Under the pieces are notes generated by a model, which was not told the DNA's origin, did no database searches, and saw nothing but the letters and a program-made list of their open reading frames with translations. Below, piece after piece: positions 7,959 to 14,972 of a stretch of DNA of 64,000 bases. Every line of letters begins with the position of its first letter. Position 1 is the first letter of the stretch. This DNA is from Bacteroidia bacterium (GTDB lineage Bacteria > Bacteroidota > Bacteroidia > UKL13-3): NCBI GenBank assembly GCA_025454875.1, contig JALONP010000008.1, positions 102,616 through 166,615 on the forward strand. The letters run 5' to 3'. The translations under genes were made by a program, and so were the position numbers.

Positions 7959-8963
7959 ATGAAAATTTCAAAACTTTCAAAAGTACTTGCTTTTGTATGT
8001 GCATTAGTACTTTTCATTTCTTTATTTGTTCCACTATGGCGTATTGAACTTGATGCACCTCAATATCCTGAAGGACTGGCTTTGCTTATTTATCCAAATG
8101 CGATTAAAGGTGATGTTGACATTATCAATGGATTAAACCATTACATTGGAATGCAAACCTTGCATGCCGAAAAATTTATTGAATTTACGCTCTTGCCATA
8201 TATCATCGGCTTGTATGCTTTGCTCATGCTATTAATTGCCATTTTAGGTAAGAGGAAATTACTAAATGGTGTAACAATTGCTTTTGTACTATTCGGAATA
8301 GTTGCAATGGTTGATTTTTGGCGATGGGAATATAATTATGGGCATAATCTTGACCCTGATGCTGCAATTAAAGTTCCAGGAATGACGTATCAACCTCCGT
8401 TAATCGGTTTTAAACAATTGTTGAATTTTGGAGCATATTCAATTCCTGATATTGGCGGATGGCTTTTTATTGTTTGTGGAATACTACTGATAATCGCAGT
8501 AACAATTGAAAACAATTGGCTTTCAAAAATGAAAAAACAAAACGTAACTGCAATTATTTTTTGCGCCTCAATGCTTATAATATCAAGTTGCGGGCAGAAA
8601 GGACCAGTGCCAATTCAATTAAACAAAGATGAGTGCGCACATTGTAAAATGACCATTACAGATTTAAAATTTGCCACTGAAATTATTACTGATAAAAACA
8701 GGATTTACAAATTCGATGATATAGTTTGCACTTGGACCTATTTGAAAGAGAATGAAACCCAAAGCAAATATTCTGTTTGGATAAGCGACTATTTGAACCC
8801 ACAAACAATGGTGAATTCAATTGATATGCATTTCGTAAAGTCAGATGCGATTAAAAGTCCAATGGGTGGTAAAACAATTGCATTTGAGAATAAAGACTCT
8901 GCATTAAAATATGCAACAAGCTACCAATCTGAATTACTTCGCTGGGAAAACCTGAACTACTAA
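7959..8963 (+). CDS. nosL: Membrane protein fused to NosL copper chaperone
   Basis: The 334-residue product has two parts. Residues 1-190 carry four hydrophobic segments (about 10-27, 76-95, 100-118, 160-184), resembling the small membrane protein (NosB-like) found between nosZ and nosL in many clade II clusters. Residues 191-334 look like a complete NosL lipoprotein: Met191-Lys-Lys, a hydrophobic stretch, lipobox ISSC at Cys211, then the copper-binding CAHCKM motif and a conserved FDDIVC segment. NosL delivers Cu(I) to NosZ in the periplasm. No stop separates the halves. Met191 (ATG at 8529) could serve as an internal start, or the lipobox could be processed within the fusion. The frame and NosL identity are firm; the fusion's biological reality is less certain. 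Confidence 0.85.
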   Translation: MKISKLSKVLAFVCALVLFISLFVPLWRIELDAPQYPEGLALLIYPNAIKGDVDIINGLNHYIGMQTLHAEKFIEFTLLPYIIGLYALLMLLIAILGKRKLLNGVTIAFVLFGIVAMVDFWRWEYNYGHNLDPDAAIKVPGMTYQPPLIGFKQLLNFGAYSIPDIGGWLFIVCGILLIIAVTIENNWLSKMKKQNVTAIIFCASMLIISSCGQKGPVPIQLNKDECAHCKMTITDLKFATEIITDKNRIYKFDDIVCTWTYLKENETQSKYSVWISDYLNPQTMVNSIDMHFVKSDAIKSPMGGKTIAFENKDSALKYATSYQSELLRWENLNY

Positions 8964-8974
8964 TTTATACATTG

Positions 8975-10213
8975 ATGCCTTGCAGAGCTGCATATGTTTG
9001 TATAGTAATATTAACTCCATTGAGTTTATTTGCTACCATTTGGAATGTAGGAACCACTTATAAACTAAAAAAAGTTCATGCTGCTTTAGAATTAGCTCAA
9101 AGTGGAGATACTATAATAGTTCAATCAGGATTGTATACTGAAGGGACTTTAACCATCAATAAAAAACTGGTATTAATTGGAATAAATTATCCCGTTTTAG
9201 ATGGTGAAAAAAAAGCAGAAGTGGTTTCTATTAAACATGATTCTGTAGTGTTTAATGGGTTTAGAGTACAACGGTCAGGATATGCTACGCTTGACGATCC
9301 TGGTGGAATTAAAGTATATAATTCCAATAATGTTGCCATCATTAACAATGATTTATATGATAATTTTTTTGGCATTTATATTCAATATGGAAAACATTGC
9401 CGCATTCAAAATAACAAAATAAAGTCGCTGGGTAAAGATGAGCAAGCCATTGGGAATGGAATACATTGTTGGAAAAGTGATAGCCTACTCATAATAGGAA
9501 ACAAAATTCAAGGTCATCGAGATGGTATTTACTTTGAGTTTGTTACACATTCACTCATATGGCGAAATCAATCTGAAAAGAATATCAGATATGGATTACA
9601 CTTTATGTTCTCAAATAATGATACATACGTTACCAATACCTTTAATAATAATGGTGCTGGAGTGGCAGTAATGTTTAGCCATAAGGTAAATATGTTTAAT
9701 AACACTTTTAGCAATAATTGGGGAGATGCCGCATATGGTATTTTATTGAAAGAAATATCAGATTGCGTAATGCAAGGAAATAGGTTTACTAGCAATACAA
9801 TCGCAGTTTATATGGAGGGTACGAACAGAATAAAAATATATAAATGCGTATTCCAGAACAATGGTTGGGGGCTAAAAATACAGGCAAGTTGCATGGATAA
9901 CTCAATTGAATTAAACAACTTTTTGAGTAATACATTTGATGTGAGCACAAATGGAAGTTTAGTATTAAATACATTTTCGAATAATTATTGGGACAAATAC
10001 AATGGTTATGATTTAAACAAGGATAAAATTGGAGATATACCATTTCACCCGCTCAGTTTATTTGCGGTTTTGGTTGAGCAAAACAATCCGGTAATGCTTC
10101 TATACCAAAGTTTATTTACGGTATTGCTAGATAAATCTGAAAAACTCATTCCCAGTTTAACGCCTGATAATTTCATAGACGAATCGCCACGTATGCTAAA
10201 AATTGTATTATGA
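8975..10213 (+). CDS. nosD: NosD, periplasmic beta-helix protein for NosZ copper site assembly
   Basis: The product (412 residues from the ATG at 8975; a TTG lies just before it at 8972) has a signal peptide of about 22 residues. A long right-handed parallel beta-helix of CASH/NosD repeats follows, visible as recurring N-N and G-I/Y-I/Y patterns (NNDLYDNFFGIYIQYGKHC, NNKI, GNKIQGHRDGIYFEF). NosD works with the NosFY ABC transporter to mature the CuZ centre of NosZ. It overlaps nosF by four bases (ATGA), indicating translational coupling. Length and position in the cluster are typical. Confidence 0.92.
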   Translation: MPCRAAYVCIVILTPLSLFATIWNVGTTYKLKKVHAALELAQSGDTIIVQSGLYTEGTLTINKKLVLIGINYPVLDGEKKAEVVSIKHDSVVFNGFRVQRSGYATLDDPGGIKVYNSNNVAIINNDLYDNFFGIYIQYGKHCRIQNNKIKSLGKDEQAIGNGIHCWKSDSLLIIGNKIQGHRDGIYFEFVTHSLIWRNQSEKNIRYGLHFMFSNNDTYVTNTFNNNGAGVAVMFSHKVNMFNNTFSNNWGDAAYGILLKEISDCVMQGNRFTSNTIAVYMEGTNRIKIYKCVFQNNGWGLKIQASCMDNSIELNNFLSNTFDVSTNGSLVLNTFSNNYWDKYNGYDLNKDKIGDIPFHPLSLFAVLVEQNNPVMLLYQSLFTVLLDKSEKLIPSLTPDNFIDESPRMLKIVL

Positions 10214-10923
10214 TTGAAATACAACAAATCTCAAAATCATTTGGCAAACTTAAGGTACTACAAGATATTAATATTGACTTACCTAAAGGAGCTTGCATTG
10301 CCTTAATTGGACCAAACGGGTGCGGTAAAACTACACTTATCAAAATATTGTTAGGAATGGTGTTCCCAACAAATGGCCTTATTCATATTAATGGAAAATC
10401 AATTAACAAAGACGATATGTATAGAGCTCAAATTGGTTATATGCCACAAATTGGGCGGTATCCAGAGCAGATGAAAATTGAACAAATTTTTGAAATGATA
10501 ACCAAACTGCGAACATCTGGAAATAATATAGATGAAGAGCTTTTTACAGCTTACAAGTTAAATGAAATTGGCGAAAAAAAAATGAGAACCCTCTCTGGAG
10601 GAACAACTCAAAAAGTAAGTGCTTCGCTGGCTTTTTTGTTTAACCCCAATATTCTCATTTTAGATGAACCTACTGCAGGCTTAGATCCTTTAGCATCTGA
10701 GATATTAAAGGATAAAATCCTTAAAGAAAAAAACAATGGGAAACTTATTCTAATTACATCCCATTTATTAAGCGAGTTAGATGATATTGTAACACATGTA
10801 ATTTACATGCAAGAAGGTAAAATACGCTTATATAAATCAATCGAAAATTTAAAAACAGATACACAATCCCAATCATTTTCAAAAGCAATTGCAAACTTGT
10901 TAAAAGCAGATTCACATGATTAA
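10210..10923 (+). CDS. nosF: NosF, ABC transporter ATP-binding protein
   Basis: The 237-residue ATPase has Walker A GPNGCGKTT near residues 34-42, the ABC signature LSGGTTQKVS, Walker B ILILDEPTAGLDP and a switch His in TSHLL. It energises NosY, exporting or handling a sulfur-containing species needed for the CuZ site through NosD. Its start overlaps the nosD stop by four bases and its end overlaps nosY by eight, the classic nosDFY arrangement. Confidence 0.93.
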   Translation: MIEIQQISKSFGKLKVLQDINIDLPKGACIALIGPNGCGKTTLIKILLGMVFPTNGLIHINGKSINKDDMYRAQIGYMPQIGRYPEQMKIEQIFEMITKLRTSGNNIDEELFTAYKLNEIGEKKMRTLSGGTTQKVSASLAFLFNPNILILDEPTAGLDPLASEILKDKILKEKNNGKLILITSHLLSELDDIVTHVIYMQEGKIRLYKSIENLKTDTQSQSFSKAIANLLKADSHD

Positions 10924-11683
10924 AATGATTCAATTAGTCATGCTTGATGTAGTTAAGAACAGAACAGTTCTTGCCTATTTACTGCTACTCTCAACATTAA
11001 GTTGGAGTGTCTTTTTTTTAGAAGACAGCTCAACTAAAGGGACCTTAACCTTATTAAATCTTATGCTCTTGATGATTCCTTTAGTAAGTATTATTTTTTC
11101 ATCAATATATATTTACAATTCTTCAGAGTTTATTTATTTATTGGTTAGCCAACCTGTTTCACGTAAAACTATTTGGATTAGTTTATACTTGGGTTCTGTT
11201 AGTGCATTAATTGTTGCGCTATTTATTGGTCTTGGTATACCTGCGTTACTCTATTTACCGCTTTCCATTGCACTTTACCTCATATCTGTTGGAATAGCCA
11301 TAACTGCAACATTTTCCTCTTTCGGATTTTTAGTAGCATCTGCTTTCAGAGATAAGGCTAAGGGAATTGGGGTTTCAATTTTACTATGGCTATTTTTTGC
11401 AATACTATTTGATGGTATCATTTTGCTTTTGATTTTTCAGTTTTCAGCATATCCTATTGAAAAAGCCATGATTGTGGTTTCAATGTTTAGTCCTTTAGAT
11501 TTAGCCCGAATACTTGTGCTTATTCAACTTGATGTAGCTTCTTTGCTCGGCTACACGGGAGCCATTTTCCAACTTTTTTTTGGCACTAAATTAGGCACAA
11601 TAATATCTGCTATAGTTTTACTCTTATGGGCAGTTATTCCATTTTTACTTTCTCTTAAAATATTTACCAAACGCGATCTATAA
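10916..11683 (+). CDS. nosY: NosY, ABC transporter permease
   Basis: The 255-residue membrane protein has about six transmembrane segments and belongs to the ABC-2 permease group. Its segment SEFIYLLVSQPVSRKTIWISLYLG resembles the cytoplasmic coupling region after the second helix. It partners NosF and NosD in building the copper-sulfur centre of NosZ. It overlaps nosF by eight bases, and the tryptophan dioxygenase gene starts one base after its stop, so transcription almost certainly continues. Confidence 0.9.
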   Translation: MIKMIQLVMLDVVKNRTVLAYLLLLSTLSWSVFFLEDSSTKGTLTLLNLMLLMIPLVSIIFSSIYIYNSSEFIYLLVSQPVSRKTIWISLYLGSVSALIVALFIGLGIPALLYLPLSIALYLISVGIAITATFSSFGFLVASAFRDKAKGIGVSILLWLFFAILFDGIILLLIFQFSAYPIEKAMIVVSMFSPLDLARILVLIQLDVASLLGYTGAIFQLFFGTKLGTIISAIVLLLWAVIPFLLSLKIFTKRDL

Positions 11684-11684
11684 T

Positions 11685-12584
11685 ATGAATACAATTATCA
11701 ACGATATTGAAACGAAATACAAAAAATTGGGTGAAAATCCTGAAACATATTTTAAAGGTTTACTGCAAGCTAAATCTTTAAATTATTGGGATTATGTAGA
11801 AGTTGAAACCTTATTGTCATTGCAAAAGCCAAGAACAAATTTTAAAGATGAAGAGGTGTTTATCATGTACCATCAAATAACCGAGTTGTTTCTGAAACTA
11901 ATTTTACATGAGGTGAAACAAATACAAACTAAACCTGTAACAACTGAACCGTTTTTGCTTAATAAATTTACGCGAATAATTAGGTATACAGAAATGCTAA
12001 TCTCTTCTTTCGATATTATGCGAGATGGAATGGAATATAATGACTATAATACATTTAGAACTGCATTAGCACCTGCTAGTGGATTCCAAAGTGCTCAATT
12101 TAGATACATTGAAATTTATTGTACTCCACTAATTAATTTAATTAATGAGGATGAAAAAAAGAGAATACCTAACAACCCCAGTATTGAAGAATTATTTGAG
12201 CATCTCTATTGGAAAGATGCCGGACATAACCGAAAAACGGGCTCCAAAACTTTAACACTTATTGAGTTTGAAGAAAAATACCTTGAAAGTTTTATTCAAT
12301 TAGCAAACAAGGTAGAAGGCAAAACAATAGCAAACCAAATTAATGACTTAAACAACCCATCTGCTGAACTTATAGATATGTTAAAGAAATTTGACTATTT
12401 GTACAATGTTGCTTGGCCGCTAGTTCATCTTAATACAGCTAAACACTACCTTGAAAGCAAAAACGAAAGTCAACAAGCAACAGGAGGATCTGAATGGAAA
12501 AAGTATTTACATCCCCAATTCCAACAGCGCAAATTTTTTCCTGAGTTATGGTCGGAGGAAGATAAATTGAATTGGGCCAAGTAA
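11685..12584 (+). CDS. Tryptophan 2,3-dioxygenase family haem protein
   Basis: Tryptophan 2,3-dioxygenase opens the indole ring of tryptophan with O2, giving N-formylkynurenine. The 299-residue product keeps the signature segments and key residues: His63 in MYHQITELFLKL (substrate indole contact), Tyr121 and Arg125 in YNTFR followed by APASGFQSAQFR (carboxylate binding), His248 in WPLVH (proximal haem ligand), and Thr266 in ATGGSEW, where most relatives have TGG followed by Ser/Thr-Gly. Length is usual for Bacteroidota members. It starts one base after nosY and is followed ten bases later by a globin gene; no other kynurenine genes are present. It is probably a real dioxygenase, but placement in a nos operon is odd and its substrate here is unproven. 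Confidence 0.88.
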   Translation: MNTIINDIETKYKKLGENPETYFKGLLQAKSLNYWDYVEVETLLSLQKPRTNFKDEEVFIMYHQITELFLKLILHEVKQIQTKPVTTEPFLLNKFTRIIRYTEMLISSFDIMRDGMEYNDYNTFRTALAPASGFQSAQFRYIEIYCTPLINLINEDEKKRIPNNPSIEELFEHLYWKDAGHNRKTGSKTLTLIEFEEKYLESFIQLANKVEGKTIANQINDLNNPSAELIDMLKKFDYLYNVAWPLVHLNTAKHYLESKNESQQATGGSEWKKYLHPQFQQRKFFPELWSEEDKLNWAK

Positions 12585-12594
12585 CAATTGCGCC

Positions 12595-12963
12595 ATGAAA
12601 AAGAAAAAGGATTTAAAAACGAAAAAGGATATCGAACGAATGGTGAATAATTTTTACTTCAAAGTAAAAAAGGATAACCTTTTGAACGTTTACTTTAAAA
12701 ACACCAATTGGGAAAAACACCTTCCTATTATGTATTCTTTTTGGGAAAATATTGCATTCTCATCATCCGAATATTCTGGTAATCCTATGGAAAAACACCA
12801 ACACTTACATCAGATTCATCCAATCTCAACTATGCACTTTGAACGATGGATGGAACTTTATACGCAAAACATGAATGAACTATTTGAAGGCCCAAATGCA
12901 ACTTTGCTCATATTGAGAGCTGCCAACATCTCTAAAATAATGCTATCAAAACTAATCAGCTAA
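12595..12963 (+). CDS. Group III truncated haemoglobin
   Basis: The 122-residue globin has the group III pattern: FYFKVKKD near the N-terminus, SFWENI around residue 48, then Y-SGNPMEKH with His68 as the likely proximal haem ligand, followed by MHFERWMELY and a final helix with NISKIML. Group III globins bind O2 and NO, and several are linked to nitrosative stress. Its place directly after the nos genes and dioxygenase fits a role in NO or O2 handling during N2O respiration; this is inference. It overlaps the next gene by one base (TAATG). Confidence 0.88.
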   Translation: MKKKKDLKTKKDIERMVNNFYFKVKKDNLLNVYFKNTNWEKHLPIMYSFWENIAFSSSEYSGNPMEKHQHLHQIHPISTMHFERWMELYTQNMNELFEGPNATLLILRAANISKIMLSKLIS

Positions 12964-13403
12964 TGCATCAGCTACTTTTAATCATACATCTAGTTGCTGC
13001 AACAATTTGGATTGGAGGTCATCTTATATTATGCCTAGGCATTTTGCCACGTGCAATTAAAACCGACAATCCAAATATTATTCTTCAATTTGAGAAACAA
13101 TTTGAACCTATCGGTATACCCGCATTATTGCTTTTGGTTATTAGTGGCATCCTGCTATCACTACAATATGATATTACCATCTCAAAATGGTTTACATTTA
13201 CACAATCCATAGAAATGGTGATAAGCTACAAACTTATATTACTCCTTATCATTTTTATGCTAGCACTACATGCCAGGTTTATACTAATTCCTAAACTAAC
13301 AATTGAGAATATGTATAAACTTGGATGGCATATTGTTTTGGTTACTTTGTTATCGGTATCAATGCTTGTTCTTGGGAGTTCTATAAGATTTGGTGGCATT
13401 TAA
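12963..13403 (+). CDS. CopD-like small integral membrane protein
   Basis: The 146-residue protein has four predicted transmembrane helices. Histidines at or within helices (H3, H9, H20 and H101 region) are arranged as in the CopD/DUF2269-like family, whose members are linked to copper handling or bind haem b. The HLVAATIWIGGHL start is typical. It is the last gene of the nos operon, one base overlapping the globin gene and followed by a strong hairpin. A copper or haem role matches the operon but is inferred from family and position. Confidence 0.75.
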   Translation: MHQLLLIIHLVAATIWIGGHLILCLGILPRAIKTDNPNIILQFEKQFEPIGIPALLLLVISGILLSLQYDITISKWFTFTQSIEMVISYKLILLLIIFMLALHARFILIPKLTIENMYKLGWHIVLVTLLSVSMLVLGSSIRFGGI

Positions 13404-13412
13404 TAAAAGAAA

Positions 13413-13438
13413 GCCAACAGAAAACTAAAACTGTTGGC
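13413..13438. terminator. Bidirectional terminator between the nos operon and the fasciclin gene
   Basis: GCCAACAG and CTGTTGGC form a perfect eight-base-pair stem with a ten-base A-rich loop, flanked by A-rich and T-rich sequence on both sides. It lies between the convergent ends of the nine-gene nos operon (stop at 13403) and the fasciclin gene (stop at 13474), so it can end transcription from both directions. Confidence 0.75.
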
Positions 13439-13473
13439 ATTTCTTTGAACTCTAACCAATAAAAGAATCCATG

Positions 13474-14037
13474 CTATTTTGGTAATAACACATCGTTTAT
13501 TACGTGAACAACTCCATTAGAAGTTTTGATTGTCCCAACTATTTCTGAGCCATTCACAAAAGTCTTATCGCCTTGTTTTGTTATTTTCGCCTTGCCTCCA
13601 AATACCATATCATATTCTGCGCCATCCATCAACAATACACCGTCTATAACTCCTACATAAGTATGATAGCCTAAAATATCGGTGAGTTTCTCTTTATTTT
13701 CTGGTTTCATCAAATCTTCAACCGTGCCCGTTGGTAATTTATCAAAAGCTGCATTGGTAGGTGCAAATACGGTGAATGGTCCAGCATTACTTAATGCATC
13801 AACCAATGCTGCCGCTTTAACTGCCGCTACTAATGTCGTATGGTCTTTACTACCAACTGCAACTTGAACAATATTAGGTGCTGATGTGGCATCAACTACT
13901 CCAGATTGGCCTGTCATCGGAGTTGCGTCAGCAGAGGATTCAGTGGTTGGTTTTGAAGCTTTTTCGGTTGACGAACCACAGCTAGTAGCTAATACCAATA
14001 ATAAAACCGGAATACAAAATAAGAGTACTTTTTTCAT
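13474..14037 (-). CDS. Fasciclin (FAS1) domain lipoprotein
   Basis: The 187-residue product has a lipoprotein signal (lipobox ATSC near residue 20), a Ser/Thr-rich linker and one FAS1 domain from about residue 55. The domain has the conserved stretches HTTLVAAVKAAALVDAL, GPFTVFAPTNAAFDKLP and the H-box region GVVHVINDVLLPK. FAS1 proteins mediate adhesion or bind ligands at the cell surface; the exact role is unknown. It converges on the nos operon, and its promoter contains nearly the same palindrome as the nos promoter, so it is probably made under the same conditions. Confidence 0.9.
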   Translation of the reverse strand: MKKVLLFCIPVLLLVLATSCGSSTEKASKPTTESSADATPMTGQSGVVDATSAPNIVQVAVGSKDHTTLVAAVKAAALVDALSNAGPFTVFAPTNAAFDKLPTGTVEDLMKPENKEKLTDILGYHTYVGVIDGVLLMDGAEYDMVFGGKAKITKQGDKTFVNGSEIVGTIKTSNGVVHVINDVLLPK

Positions 14038-14057
14038 AATAATTTGTTTTATGTTAA

Positions 14058-14065
14058 CAAAGATT
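14058..14065 (-). promoter_or_regulatory. Putative -7 element of the fasciclin gene
   Basis: Reads AATCTTTG on the minus strand (extended TATAATCTTTG), ending exactly 20 bases before the ATG, as in the nos promoter. It is near the TAnnTTTG consensus and lies 24 bases after the palindromic operator, against 25 for nos. Confidence 0.45.
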
Positions 14066-14085
14066 ATATAGAATACTCATTCATT

Positions 14086-14103
14086 TTATGCGTGCAATCA
14101 TAA
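14086..14103 (-). promoter_or_regulatory. CRP/FNR-like operator upstream of the fasciclin gene
   Basis: On the minus strand this reads TTATGATTGCACGCATAA, identical to the nos operator except for one base (G for T at position 13). It ends 48 bases before the fasciclin ATG, against 49 for the nos site, in the same orientation relative to the gene. Shared sequence, orientation and spacing argue that both are bound by one regulator. Confidence 0.65.
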
Positions 14104-14374
14104 GCAAAGGGTGATTTTTGACTGCTTAGTTAAATAACTACAAGTAAATTTCTTGCGTATAAAGTATAAATTAGGGAACACTATTTATAACAAACAACTT
14201 AGTTAACTGAACTCTATTAAGCAAGAACCAACATATTACAATCGAATTACTTGAAAGCTGAAAACAAATAGCCAGAATGAGTAATAAACTGAATAACGAT
14301 TTCACAATTCGAAATAAGAGCTAAAAAAATCTATTCGTATGAATACACTGGTCATGCGTTGCTAATCCTTATCA

Positions 14375-14968
14375 TTAAAACCAAAGTTTTCGATTAATAA
14401 TTGATACTAATTGTTTTGCCTCCATTTGCTTTAGTGTTCGGATAACCGTTTCTACACGAAGACCTGTAAAGTTTGCTATTTCTTGCCTAGTGTGAGGTAT
14501 TTGAATCGGTTGCTTGGCTGAGGTTATCCTAGTTTTGGTTGACTTCAAAAATCCTAGAATTCTACCTTCGGGGTCGTTATTTATAATTTCTCGAGCAGTA
14601 ATTGCTTTATTATAAACTCGCTGTGCAAGTATTTCAATCATTTTAAATTGTAAATCTTGATTGTCTTGAAGCAATTTGAAGAATTTATCTTTTGCCAATT
14701 TAATAACAATAGTAGACTCCATAGTAACTGCAGTTGCTGGATAAGGTTGGTTGATAAAAAGAGGAGGTTCACCAAAACTTTGACCTGATTCGAAAACACC
14801 TTGAACAAATTCTTTTCCATCATTATTGACATTAACCATGCGAACTTTACCCTCTTGTATTTGGTAATAACAAACAGGTCGTTCATCTTCATTAAAAATA
14901 ATCTCATTCTTTCGATAACGCTTAGTTACCGCACCCCAAGCCAATAATAAATGAATGTCAATCTGCAT
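14375..14968 (-). CDS. Crp/Fnr family transcriptional regulator
   Basis: The 197-residue product has an N-terminal cyclic-nucleotide-binding-like beta roll (EGKVRMVNVNNDGKEF, GQSFGEPPLF), a long dimer helix and a C-terminal winged helix with HTRQEIANFTG followed by recognition helix LRVETVIRTL. I start it at the ATG at 14968, just after the upstream gene's stop at 14973; an ATG at 15016 would overlap that gene. FNR-type N-terminal cysteines are absent (one Cys), and the cAMP phosphate-binding Arg is replaced in QPYPATAV, so it is neither classic FNR nor clear CRP. The helix motif VETxxR suits sites with a TGA core, as in the nos and fasciclin operators. It is likely co-transcribed with the NADH dehydrogenase. 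Confidence 0.88.
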   Translation of the reverse strand: MQIDIHLLLAWGAVTKRYRKNEIIFNEDERPVCYYQIQEGKVRMVNVNNDGKEFVQGVFESGQSFGEPPLFINQPYPATAVTMESTIVIKLAKDKFFKLLQDNQDLQFKMIEILAQRVYNKAITAREIINNDPEGRILGFLKSTKTRITSAKQPIQIPHTRQEIANFTGLRVETVIRTLKQMEAKQLVSIINRKLWF

Positions 14969-14972
14969 AAAG

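Larger units (their letters stand above)
14038..14374. other. 337-base non-coding region upstream of the fasciclin gene
   Basis: It holds the fasciclin promoter with its -7-like element (14058-14065), the CRP-like palindrome (14086-14103) and another perfect inverted repeat TAGTTAAATAACTA (14127-14140). The rest, up to the stop of the Crp/Fnr gene, is AT-rich with no supported coding frame, terminator hairpin or RNA gene. Confidence 0.6.

Noticed and set aside
14335-14360. TATGAATACACTGGTCATGC as a third operator
   Set aside because: Half-site spacing is nine bases, not six, and it lies after the regulator's stop codon.
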